Source: Campylobacteraceae bacterium
GTDB lineage: Bacteria > Campylobacterota > Campylobacteria > Campylobacterales > Sulfurovaceae
Assembly: GCA_027079365.1 (NCBI GenBank)
Contig: JALWVW010000123.1
Location: forward strand, 1 to 20,673
Length of the DNA: 20,673 nt
Reading direction: 5' to 3'
Shown here: positions 13,614-20,673 of the stretch, in pieces
Layout: each line of letters opens with the position of its first letter
Position numbering within the stretch: position 1 is the stretch's first letter
Translations under genes and position numbers: made by a program
The notes under the pieces: model-generated
What the model was told of the DNA's origin: nothing
Database searches by the model: none
The model's input: only the letters and a program-made list of their open reading frames with translations

Positions 13614-16600
13614 ATGAAACGGACAGTAGCTTGGATGGTAGCTGTGATAGCGATACTGCTAGTATCAGGATGCTCTGACAAAGCATTATATACGGTTGGA
13701 GGGATGGTGGATGGATTGAGTGATACCATCACTTTACAAAACAGTACTACCCGTCACAAAATAGGTGTCAACGGAAAGAACACGGTGGTCAAGGCAAAAG
13801 ACACCTTGACATTGACAGAAGATGGAAATTTTACATTTGTACGAGCATTGGGATATGAGACGGACTACAATGTCACGATCACAGCTCAGCCAGCTGGTCA
13901 GACCTGTACGGTCACCAATGGTACTGGTACTATTCGCCTAGCGAGTGTCTCCGATGTGATGGTAGCCTGTGTTGATAATGGAGAAAACCAGGTGCCCACT
14001 GCCCATGCCGGAGCAGATCAGAGTGTGACCGAAGGGGCAGCTGTAACCCTGGATGGTTCCAGCAGTAGTGATCCAGACGGTACTATCACAGCGTATGTTT
14101 GGACAGAGGGGGGTGCGACTCTTGGGACTGCATCGACCCTTTCATACACCTTCCCGGTTGGAGAGCACACAGTCACACTGACAGTGACCGATAATGACGA
14201 TGCGACAGCAGCCGATACAGTGCTGGTGACGGTGACGGCAACTCCGCCGCCAGCCAATATCGCACCCGTAGCAAACGCACAGAGCAAGAATACCAATGAG
14301 GATACGGCAACAGCCATAACTCTCACTGGAAGTGATGCTGATGGAGATACATTGAGCTATGCCGTGGTATCCAACCCGGCCCACGGTACACTCACCGGTA
14401 CGGCACCTGACCTGACTTACACACCCAAAGCAAACTATCACGGCAGTGACAGCTTTACTTTCAAAGTCAATGATGGTACGGTTGATTCGGCAGTGGCCAC
14501 GGTCAGTATTACGGTCGCTTCGATCAATGATGCACCAACAGCAGAGGCTCAAAATGTCGATACAGATGAAGATACTGCCGTAGATATCACCCTGGCAGGA
14601 GATGATGTCGATGAAGATACGCTAAGTTATACCGTAGTATCCAATCCGGCCCACGGTACACTCACCGGTACGGCACCCGACCTGACTTACACACCCAAAG
14701 CAAACTATCACGGCAGTGACAGCTTTACTTTCAAAGTCAATGACGGCACGGTTGATTCGGCAGCGGCCACGGTCACTATTGCGGTTGCTTCGGTCAATGA
14801 TGCACCGACGGCAAATCCCCAATCGAAAAGCATTGAAGAGAATACACCAGTCGCTATTACCCTGACCGGAAATGACATTGATGGGGATACATTGAGCTAT
14901 GTTATTGATACACTTCCTCTGCATGGAGAACTCAGTGGTACAGCACCCAATGTTACCTATACGCCAGAGACAGACTATGTGGGGGATGACAGCTTCACAT
15001 TCGTTGCCAATGACGGAACGGAAGATTCTACGCCAGCGACCGTTACGGTCACCATGAAGCGCTCACACGGAACATTAAGCGCAGAGGTGAAAGATCTGAA
15101 CGGCACGATCACCCTCGATACCAATCTTACTCACAACGGTGTTTCTACTATTCTCTCCAAAGACCTCAGTGAAAGTGGAGGAACTGCACAGGATACTCTC
15201 GCGGACAATGTGGAGATGAATACCAGTTACGAGGTGACAATCACAACGCACCCAAATGAGCAAGTGTGTAAATTCACCACTTCCAGCTCGGGAACAATCA
15301 ACACAACTACTCATGATCCAAAAGTGAAATTGAGCTGTAAAGACCTATCTGTTCTTCCATCGACAACACCATTTGTTATCAGAGTAAAACCAAGTTTGCG
15401 CAATGGTGAATATATATATACAGTATGGAAACGAAATCTCATGGACTATCTTTACAATGTCGACTGTGACAATGACGGCAACAATGAAGGGGCAAATATC
15501 ACTGGAGACTTCAAGTGTGTCTATGATTCGGATGCAGAACAGGAAGTAAGCATCATCGGCAACTATCCCAGTATACATGGACACTACAATGACTGTTCAA
15601 ATGGTGGACCGAATCATTTGGTAAGCGTATTGCATTGGGGGGATCAGCACTGGCTTACAATGGAGGGGGCATTTAGCGGATGTAAAGATTTGAGTATTGA
15701 GGCTACCGATACTCCAGATCTTAGTCATGTTACATCGATGGCTAGGATGTTTCATGATGCGACAAGTTTCAATGATGATATTAGCGACTGGAATGTCAGC
15801 CATGTTCAGAATATGTATAAGATGTTTAGTGGCTGGGGAGTGAAAACAACATTCAATCAACCCCTGAATGACTGGAATGTCTCCAATGTTACCAATATGC
15901 AAGAGATGTTTAGGTTTTCAAGTTTCAACCAGCCTCTCGATGCGTGGGATACAGGCAATGTTGACACTACGAAGAGCATGTTTTCTAAGGCGGCTGATTT
16001 TAACCAAAGTATTCAAGGCTGGAATGTATCTAAAGTACAAGATATGACCGGGATGTTCCGGAGTGCAAAATCCTTCAATCAGCCTCTGGGTAACTGGGAT
16101 GTGAGCCATGTGACTACGATGACAGCAATGTTCTACGATGCGGCAGATTTTAACCAATCCATCGGAGACTGGAATGTCAGCAGTGTTACCAGTATGGCCA
16201 ATATGTTTCATGGGGCGAAGAGCTTCGATCAGGATATCAATGACTGGGATGTCTCCAATGTGACCAATATGTACAGTGTGTTTGATGGAGCCAAAGCGTT
16301 CAATCATCCACTTGACCATTGGGATGTGAGCCATGTAACCAGCATGGGTCAAATGTTCCAAGTTGCTGAAAATTTTGATCAGGATATCGGAGACTGGAAT
16401 GTCAGCAGTGTCACCGTCATGGACGGAATGTTTCAAGGCAACCAAGCATTTAATCAAAATATAAACGACTGGAATATCAGTAGTGTGACTAGAACAAGAG
16501 AGATGTTCAGGAACGCAAAGAAATTCAATCAGCCCCTGGATCAGTGGGATGTTGGTCGCATAGAAGACATGGCTAAAATGTTCTCCGGTGCGACAGACTT

Positions 16601-16772
16601 CAATCAGAGTCTCAGTGACTGGAATGTTTCCAGCGTCACCAATATGAACTATATGTTTAACGGTGCAACAAATTTTGAGCAAAACCTAAGCACATGGGAT
16701 GTTGGCAAAGTAACCTTTCATAACAGTTTTGCTACTGGTAGTAAAATTATCGAGGAGCCACACTGGCCATAA
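13614..16772 (+). CDS. BspA-like (DUF285) lipoprotein with PKD and tandem-95 repeats (1052 aa)
   Basis: AAGGAG precedes the ATG. The signal MKRTVAWMVAVIAILLVSGC ends in lipobox VSGC. Domains in order: a beta domain at about 27-123 (VGGMVDGLSDTITLQN...AQPAGQTCTVTNGTG); PKD at about 126-214; three cadherin-like tandem-95 repeats at about 216-481 (PHGTLTG-type cores, YHGSDSFTFKVNDG); a second domain resembling the first at about 482-577; then DUF285. DUF285 opens with an N-cap (IRVKPS...VDCDNDGNNEG...GDFKCVYDSD) and has 13 units of the form FNQ..-DWNVS.VT.M..MF..A; units 3-13 are exactly 25 residues each. BspA-like repeats are surface solenoids linked to adhesion in other bacteria. It is predicted to be an outer-membrane-anchored adhesin. 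It has its own copy of the direct-repeat promoter and lies directly after the kinase gene. Confidence 0.93.
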   Translation: MKRTVAWMVAVIAILLVSGCSDKALYTVGGMVDGLSDTITLQNSTTRHKIGVNGKNTVVKAKDTLTLTEDGNFTFVRALGYETDYNVTITAQPAGQTCTVTNGTGTIRLASVSDVMVACVDNGENQVPTAHAGADQSVTEGAAVTLDGSSSSDPDGTITAYVWTEGGATLGTASTLSYTFPVGEHTVTLTVTDNDDATAADTVLVTVTATPPPANIAPVANAQSKNTNEDTATAITLTGSDADGDTLSYAVVSNPAHGTLTGTAPDLTYTPKANYHGSDSFTFKVNDGTVDSAVATVSITVASINDAPTAEAQNVDTDEDTAVDITLAGDDVDEDTLSYTVVSNPAHGTLTGTAPDLTYTPKANYHGSDSFTFKVNDGTVDSAAATVTIAVASVNDAPTANPQSKSIEENTPVAITLTGNDIDGDTLSYVIDTLPLHGELSGTAPNVTYTPETDYVGDDSFTFVANDGTEDSTPATVTVTMKRSHGTLSAEVKDLNGTITLDTNLTHNGVSTILSKDLSESGGTAQDTLADNVEMNTSYEVTITTHPNEQVCKFTTSSSGTINTTTHDPKVKLSCKDLSVLPSTTPFVIRVKPSLRNGEYIYTVWKRNLMDYLYNVDCDNDGNNEGANITGDFKCVYDSDAEQEVSIIGNYPSIHGHYNDCSNGGPNHLVSVLHWGDQHWLTMEGAFSGCKDLSIEATDTPDLSHVTSMARMFHDATSFNDDISDWNVSHVQNMYKMFSGWGVKTTFNQPLNDWNVSNVTNMQEMFRFSSFNQPLDAWDTGNVDTTKSMFSKAADFNQSIQGWNVSKVQDMTGMFRSAKSFNQPLGNWDVSHVTTMTAMFYDAADFNQSIGDWNVSSVTSMANMFHGAKSFDQDINDWDVSNVTNMYSVFDGAKAFNHPLDHWDVSHVTSMGQMFQVAENFDQDIGDWNVSSVTVMDGMFQGNQAFNQNINDWNISSVTRTREMFRNAKKFNQPLDQWDVGRIEDMAKMFSGATDFNQSLSDWNVSSVTNMNYMFNGATNFEQNLSTWDVGKVTFHNSFATGSKIIEEPHWP
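14368..14809 (+). repeat. near-identical 270-nt tandem duplication inside the BspA-like gene
   Basis: Bases 14368-14539 and 14638-14809 differ at only about 10 of 172 positions at an offset of exactly 270 (90 codons). A 65-base stretch is identical (14409-14473 and 14679-14743). They encode the second halves of tandem-95 repeats 1 and 2. The first halves are more diverged. Confidence 0.85.
15789..16772 (+). repeat. 75-nt DUF285 repeat array with 225-nt superperiod
   Basis: The conserved tryptophan codon TGG recurs at 15789, 15873 and 15945 and then exactly every 75 bases to 16695. From unit 5 on, unit types recur every third unit: FN.PL..WDV at 16095, 16320 and 16545; DWNVSSVT at 16170, 16395 and 16620; and a third type at 16245, 16470 and 16695. 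Confidence 0.85.
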
Positions 16773-16814
16773 AACCTTTGCTTCCTAAAAACTGGAGGCT
16801 AAACAAAAAGAGAA

Positions 16815-16851
16815 GGAGCGCACAGTACCAGAGAAATTTCTCTAGCGCTCC
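16815..16851 (-). terminator. terminator hairpin after the MFS gene, with nested palindrome
   Basis: GGAGCGC (16815-16821) pairs with GCGCTCC (16845-16851). Inside is a perfect 14-base palindrome, AGAGAAATTTCTCT (16830-16843). On the minus strand the stem is followed by TTCTCTTTTTGTTT, a T-rich tail expected of a rho-independent terminator. The stem overlaps the last codons and stop of the transporter gene. On the plus strand no T tract follows. Confidence 0.5.
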
Positions 16852-18182
16852 CCTTTGAGCATGAAACTCCGGATCTCGTCTTCATCTGCAAGCTCTTTAT
16901 CGTACTTGATGACCATGATGCCTTCGGTTTCGTTGGTGTAGATGTCATTGACGCCGGCATAGCTTTTGAGTGCGGTGAGCTTGCCTTTGTCAAAGGTCTC
17001 AGTGTCGAGGTAGATCGTGCCTCTGAGTCCCGGATTACGCATACCCAGTATCCAGAATGCCCAAAACACAGAGACGATCAGTACAGCGATAGCGACCGCC
17101 GAGACATTGCCCAGCTCGAAGATCTTGCCTGCCAGTGTCGCACCGATACCCATACCGACATAGGAGAAGGTGTTGGCTACACCCAGTGCGGCGCCTTTTT
17201 GGTGGGCTTTGGCAAATTTGCTGACAAAACTCTGCAGGAGTGGTTCAAACATATTGAAGCCGATGAAGAAAAAGACCACACCCACACCAAATGCCCACAG
17301 CACAGAACTAAAGCCCATAAGCAGGAAAGCCACAGCGATGAAACCTATGGAGATGAGGAATACTTCTTTACCCTTGTTATACTTCTCTCCAAAGACGGCT
17401 GCGGGTCCCATGGCGATGATCCCGAAGAAGACTGCCGGAAGATAGACCTTCCAGAACTCCCCCAGGGGTAGGTCAAATTTGGACTTGAGTACCAGTGGGA
17501 TGAGGAAAAAGGCGATCGCCATTGTGGAGCTATGAAAGAGAAAAGTGATATACATTCTCAGTAGATCCTTGTCTTTGAAGACATCTCTGACCTTGGCCTC
17601 CTCTTCGGCAAAAGAGTGGGTGATCTTGGGAGGCTCAGGCACCACAGTAAAGAGCAATACGATAGAGAGCAGCGCGATACCTGCAGTGAGATAGAAGAGG
17701 TCGGGTACACCACCCTCAAAACCACCGATAATAGGCCCGATCACCATTGCAGCGGTAAATGCCAATGCGATCACCATCCCCATGACTGCCATGGCATGGG
17801 CACGCTCATCCTCGCGGACATGGTCAGAGATCATCGCGATGATCACCGCACCGATCGCACCGGCACCCTGCAGGAAGCGTCCGATGAGTAGCATCGTGAT
17901 ATTGTCTGCCATGCCTGCGACTACAGAGCCTGCGGCAAAGATCAGCAGGCCGATCAGAATCGTAGGCTTGCGCCCTATCCTGTCGCTGAGTACACCGAAA
18001 GGCACCTGCAGTGCCGCCTGTGTCAGGGCATAGCCGCCTACGGCCAGACCCACGAGGGTCGCGGTAGCGCCAGGAAGTTCATGGGCATAGGCCGAGAGTA
18101 CAGACATGACCACAAAGAGACCAAAAAACCGAAGTCCAATGATAAGACTCAGATGCCAGACTTTACCGATAATAGCTTTCAT
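16842..18182 (-). CDS. yajR: MFS transporter, YajR type with C-terminal YAM domain
   Basis: This is a 446-residue inner-membrane protein with about 12 hydrophobic segments. It resembles E. coli YajR through its length: LRFFGLFVVMSVLSAYA, the MFS motif A GVLSDRIGRKPTI, GRFLQGAGAIGAVIIAMISD, EFWKVYLPAVFFG, FNMFEPLLQSFVSKFA and KGAALGVANTFSYVGMGIG. Residues about 388-446 (IYLDTETFDKGKLTALKSYAGVNDIY...IRSFML) are soluble and fit the ferredoxin-like YAM domain that distinguishes this group. YajR's substrate is not firmly known; drug or metabolite efflux by proton antiport is only a family-level guess. AAAGGAA lies just before the ATG at 18182. The gene converges on the BspA-like gene and diverges from rdgB. 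Confidence 0.88.
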   Translation of the reverse strand: MKAIIGKVWHLSLIIGLRFFGLFVVMSVLSAYAHELPGATATLVGLAVGGYALTQAALQVPFGVLSDRIGRKPTILIGLLIFAAGSVVAGMADNITMLLIGRFLQGAGAIGAVIIAMISDHVREDERAHAMAVMGMVIALAFTAAMVIGPIIGGFEGGVPDLFYLTAGIALLSIVLLFTVVPEPPKITHSFAEEEAKVRDVFKDKDLLRMYITFLFHSSTMAIAFFLIPLVLKSKFDLPLGEFWKVYLPAVFFGIIAMGPAAVFGEKYNKGKEVFLISIGFIAVAFLLMGFSSVLWAFGVGVVFFFIGFNMFEPLLQSFVSKFAKAHQKGAALGVANTFSYVGMGIGATLAGKIFELGNVSAVAIAVLIVSVFWAFWILGMRNPGLRGTIYLDTETFDKGKLTALKSYAGVNDIYTNETEGIMVIKYDKELADEDEIRSFMLKGER

Positions 18183-18250
18183 AGTGTTCCTTTGATATAA
18201 TCCTCTCAGTATTAAAGAAGGATATTTAATTCGGGGTTATTTTGTCGGAT

Positions 18251-18256
18251 TATACT
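18251..18256 (+). promoter_or_regulatory. candidate -10 box for rdgB
   Basis: TATACT in the context GGATTATACT lies 26 bases before the ATG at 18283. A second candidate, a perfect TATAAT, lies further up at 18196-18201. I cannot decide between them. The TGCAATA repeats of the surface-gene promoters are absent here. Confidence 0.35.
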
Positions 18257-18282
18257 CCTGATAGTTTAACATGAGGTTAAAG

Positions 18283-18870
18283 ATGCAGTTGGTACTAGCG
18301 AGTGGAAATAGTGGAAAAATAAGAGAGTTTAAACAGCTCTTGGGAGATGAGCTCAAGGCATTCTCGGAGCTGATAGCGCCTTTTGAGATCACAGAAGATG
18401 CAGACAGCTTTGCAGGTAACGCCCTGCTCAAAGCCAGAGCGATCTATGAGAGATTGGGGGAAGAATATCTGGTGATCTCCGATGACAGCGGTATCACTGT
18501 GCCACTTTTGGGAGGAGAGCCGGGTATCTACTCTGCGCGCTACGCTGGAGAGGGCGCCACCGCCAGACAAAATCTGGAAAAGCTTATAACAGAGGTAGGC
18601 AGACTGACAGCACGAACTCCTGCCTATTATACCGCAGCCATCGCCATTGTATCCAAATATGGGGAATATGTGGTGCATGGATGGATGTATGGTGAGGTAA
18701 TTAGTGAGGCCAGAGGAGACCAGGGGTTTGGCTATGATCCGTCGTTCATCCCCGAAGGCTATACCCAGACATTGGCTGAGCTTGGCGATGAGGTCAAAGC
18801 AGAAATCTCACACCGACACAAGGCGCTGGCATTAGCAAAGCCGATTATTGAGATGTTGCGACACAAATAG
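18283..18870 (+). CDS. rdgB: non-canonical purine NTP pyrophosphatase (RdgB/HAM1)
   Basis: The enzyme hydrolyses dITP, ITP and XTP to monophosphates and pyrophosphate, keeping deaminated purines out of DNA and RNA. Family motifs are all present: LASGNSGKIREF at the N-terminus, FAGNALLKARA, DDSGITVPLLGGEPGIYSARYAG, QGFGYDPSFIP and SHRHKALALAKP. The ATG at 18283 (195 residues) is preferred because GAGG at 18273-18276 is 6 bases upstream; the ATG at 18271 adds four residues and has no ribosome site. The TAG stop at 18868-18870 abuts a palindromic repeat. The gene diverges from yajR. Confidence 0.95.
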   Translation: MQLVLASGNSGKIREFKQLLGDELKAFSELIAPFEITEDADSFAGNALLKARAIYERLGEEYLVISDDSGITVPLLGGEPGIYSARYAGEGATARQNLEKLITEVGRLTARTPAYYTAAIAIVSKYGEYVVHGWMYGEVISEARGDQGFGYDPSFIPEGYTQTLAELGDEVKAEISHRHKALALAKPIIEMLRHK

Positions 18871-18938
18871 GGTAACCACAAGGGGTTGCCCTACGAAGAA
18901 AAACCAATTAAATGTAGGGGTGCCCTTTATGGGTACCC
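18870..18938. repeat. second inverted pair of CGTAGGGG-type palindromic elements
   Basis: The copy at 18870-18895 is on the minus strand (CGTAGGGCAACCCCTTGTGGTTACCC); the copy at 18913-18938 is on the plus strand (TGTAGGGGTGCCCTTTATGGGTACCC). Each forms its own hairpin (GGGTAACC with GGTTGCCC; GGGTGCCC with GGGTACCC). The orientation is opposite to the pair at 5510-5592. It lies between rdgB and the ciaB-like gene and ends 15 bases before the latter's ATG. Confidence 0.8.
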
Positions 18939-18953
18939 GAAAAGAGAGAGAAT

Positions 18954-20673
18954 ATGACACAACAACAATTTATGAGAGACCTCCAGGCAGTCTATTTGGA
19001 GCTGCAGGACAGGCAAGCAGTGCTCAATGGCTTTTATGAGCTTTTGAATGGTACACATGAGAAGGCAGAGCAGTCAGTAGATGCCTTCTTGAAGCTCTTG
19101 GATGTGCCAAAAAATGCTGACACAGTGATGGCAGCATTGACCCGTATGGTCAATCTGCGTGAGGATGCGTTGGAGCAGGTGCTTGGCAAGCTTGAGTTAA
19201 CAGGTGAAGAGATTCGAAGCAAAAAAGAGCTGGCGTATGGTTTTGTGAGTATGATGCATATCGCCAGACACGAGAGTCTCATAGGCTGGATAGAGGAGCA
19301 GAAGCTTCTGACACCTTTTTATCGTGCACTGATAGTGGGAGTGCATTTTGTGGGTTTGAGACTCAGCGAGTGGCAGAGTCGCTGGACGGCTCATATCCTC
19401 CACTCGGTCAACCTCGAACTGAGTGAAGTGTTTAATGGAGACGATGCCAAGGTCTTTGAGATGCTACAGGGTGAATCACTGCTGGACAAAGATGAGAGTG
19501 GCTGTGTGGGTGACAGATGCTATTCTGTGCTTATAAACAATGTAGGTCGGGGTGCACCACAGGCACTTCCTACGGTCGCCCTCACCCCGACAAATAAAGA
19601 CAAACCACTGGCTGAGCCTGTCGAAGCCAGACCCTCTTATAAATCCGTAGCCTACGCGGAAGCCTTCCCTCAAGAGGTAGCAGGAGTCATTACGGCTCTG
19701 GAGCAGCTGATGATGCTTTTGTCACAGCATGAAGACGAAGTTTTTGGACAGAAGCAGGAGTGGCTGGCGTATTTTGGTGCCATCAAAGAGGCATTTTCGC
19801 ATACAGTCCCCGATGAACTCATAGGAAAATGGGCAGAGGTAGACAGAAAATGGATGGCAGTCAAAACGCCTCTGCAAGTAGGGCATCCTTTGGAGTACTA
19901 TGAAGACCACTATAGAAAGGCCGTAGCCCTAGAGTGGGATCTTCGTATCGTCAATCCCGCGCTACAGGAAGGGTCGCCGACACGACAAAATATTAAAAAC
20001 TTTGCCTCTGCAATGGCAGAGGAGTTTGGAAGCCAAGCCCAAAAAACAATGGCTAAGAACCTTATACAGGTAGATGAGACACAGCTCTACATCGGTCAGC
20101 CTATCCTCTACTATGCTGCAGAGTTCAACGGACTCTTCTCTGCACAGGTAGTGCCCAATGATGAGCAGGTCTCCGCTGAGCTTGGCAAGAAGATCTTCGC
20201 CTATGCAGACTTTGTCATGGAGTCTAAAAAGTCTAAACCTACGATGAGGCTCAGTGTAGAGACGATGGGGGAAGCGTTTGTAAAAAAACAAAAAGCTCTC
20301 ATAGGGGAGAACCCAGTACTCTGGCAAGAGCTTTACGACATCTCTACCGTGGGGCATGAGTATGGGCATATTCTGTGGATAGACTCCGATACCGAGACCA
20401 AGATGAACGGCACAGGACAGTTCAAAAACATAGAGGAGTTTAAAGCCACTGCTGGTGGGCTCATGGCATTTTTTCATAACGAAAAAGAGGCACTCAAATC
20501 TCATATAGTAGATGATGTGGTGAGTCGGGCGGTAGGACTCATGGCATGGCGTGAAGTGGGTGAGGTCTTGCCTTACTACTGTGAGGGGTTGATACATCTA
20601 GACATACTGTTTGGCTCAGGTGTCATCACCTATGACGGAGAGATAAAGATAGACTACTCTAGGTATGATGCGA
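18954..20673 (+). CDS. ciaB: CiaB-family protein with HExxH metallopeptidase-like motif, C-terminus beyond window
   Basis: The frame is open from the ATG at 18954 to the right edge (573 codons). A purine-rich AGAGAGAG lies just upstream. I assign it to the CiaB family (Campylobacter invasion antigen B and homologues, around 600+ residues) from overall length, lineage and helical character; this rests on recall, so confidence in the name is moderate. The first 350 residues are mostly helical without signal peptide. H468-E-Y-G-H472 is a zinc-type HExxH motif, followed by IEEFKATAGGL with E494/E495, spaced like the third ligand of gluzincins such as the M49 (dipeptidyl peptidase III) group. Catalysis is inferred. 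Residues about 197-236 are low-complexity, proline/alanine-rich and encoded by palindromic repeats at 19542-19656, so this part is probably an insertion. Confidence 0.7.
   Translation, partial: MTQQQFMRDLQAVYLELQDRQAVLNGFYELLNGTHEKAEQSVDAFLKLLDVPKNADTVMAALTRMVNLREDALEQVLGKLELTGEEIRSKKELAYGFVSMMHIARHESLIGWIEEQKLLTPFYRALIVGVHFVGLRLSEWQSRWTAHILHSVNLELSEVFNGDDAKVFEMLQGESLLDKDESGCVGDRCYSVLINNVGRGAPQALPTVALTPTNKDKPLAEPVEARPSYKSVAYAEAFPQEVAGVITALEQLMMLLSQHEDEVFGQKQEWLAYFGAIKEAFSHTVPDELIGKWAEVDRKWMAVKTPLQVGHPLEYYEDHYRKAVALEWDLRIVNPALQEGSPTRQNIKNFASAMAEEFGSQAQKTMAKNLIQVDETQLYIGQPILYYAAEFNGLFSAQVVPNDEQVSAELGKKIFAYADFVMESKKSKPTMRLSVETMGEAFVKKQKALIGENPVLWQELYDISTVGHEYGHILWIDSDTETKMNGTGQFKNIEEFKATAGGLMAFFHNEKEALKSHIVDDVVSRAVGLMAWREVGEVLPYYCEGLIHLDILFGSGVITYDGEIKIDYSRYDA
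19542..19656. repeat. cluster of three palindromic elements inside the ciaB-like reading frame
   Basis: First, GTCGGGGTG (19546-19554) pairs with CACCCCGAC (19583-19591), with GTAGG/CCTAC (19542, 19569) and the palindrome GGTGCACC (19551-19558) nested inside. Second, CTGGCT (19608-19613) pairs with AGCCAG (19625-19630) around GGCTGAGCCTGTCGAAGCC, a motif I recognise as recurring in many bacterial genomes. Third, CGTAG-C-CTACG lies at 19646-19656. The reading frame continues through all of them without a stop. Confidence 0.7.

Noticed and set aside
15918..16682. 254-codon open frame on the minus strand inside the BspA-like gene
   Set aside because: It lies wholly antisense to the DUF285 array; a 75-nt repeat keeps an antisense frame open because 75 is a multiple of three. 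No ribosome site or signal supports it.
17170..17471. Plus-strand open frames of about 90 codons inside the MFS gene
   Set aside because: They are antisense shadows of a well-recognised transporter with family motifs along its length.
1..20673. tRNA genes, CRISPR array, insertion sequence or prophage
   Set aside because: No cloverleaf, regularly spaced repeat-spacer unit, transposase, integrase or phage protein was seen; the repeats present are short palindromes or in-gene domain repeats.

Overview
The window looks like chromosomal DNA from a member of the Campylobacterota (formerly Epsilonproteobacteria), probably a free-living Sulfurovum-like lineage. The evidence is a CiaB-type protein at the right edge, a HisKA_2 kinase paired with an OmpR-type regulator, promoters that have a -10 box but mostly no clear -35 box, and surface proteins built from PKD, tandem-95 and BspA/DUF285 repeats. 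This assignment is inference from gene content. No rRNA, tRNA, CRISPR array, transposase or phage gene was found.

Layout. Positions 1-3077 (minus) hold a large secreted multidomain surface protein that runs off the left edge. Positions 3206-5592 (plus) hold a DUF4139-type secreted protein, a small 84-residue protein and shikimate kinase. A small two-helix membrane protein (5588-5812, minus) follows. Then come a plus-strand polyprenyl diphosphate synthase (IspA type), transketolase and the tRNA wobble-uridine carboxyl methyltransferase CmoM. Positions 9594-16772 form a surface/signalling block: a minus-strand response regulator, then a plus-strand outer-membrane beta-barrel, a PKD lipoprotein, a membrane histidine kinase and a 1052-residue BspA-like lipoprotein. 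A minus-strand YajR-type MFS transporter (16842-18182) diverges from a plus-strand RdgB/HAM1 nucleotide pyrophosphatase. A CiaB-family protein runs off the right edge.

How parts fit. The beta-barrel gene and the BspA-like gene, about 3 kb apart, share the same promoter layout: two TGCAATA boxes 11 bp apart, then 9 bp, then a -10 hexamer. This is the geometry expected for an OmpR-family regulator, and an OmpR-type regulator and a histidine kinase are encoded in the same block. I infer a self-contained two-component system that controls its own surface proteins. This is the main candidate for an undescribed system in the window.

Repeats. Short palindromic elements related to CGTAGGGGTGCCC...GGGTGCCC sit at the 3' ends of aroK and rdgB. 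In three cases the TAG stop codon of the flanking gene lies inside or at the edge of the element. A separate cluster of palindromes, including the motif GGCTGAGCCTGTCGAAGCC, lies in frame inside the ciaB-like gene. A perfect 22-bp inverted repeat separates ispA and tkt. No gene-free stretch exceeds about 300 bases.
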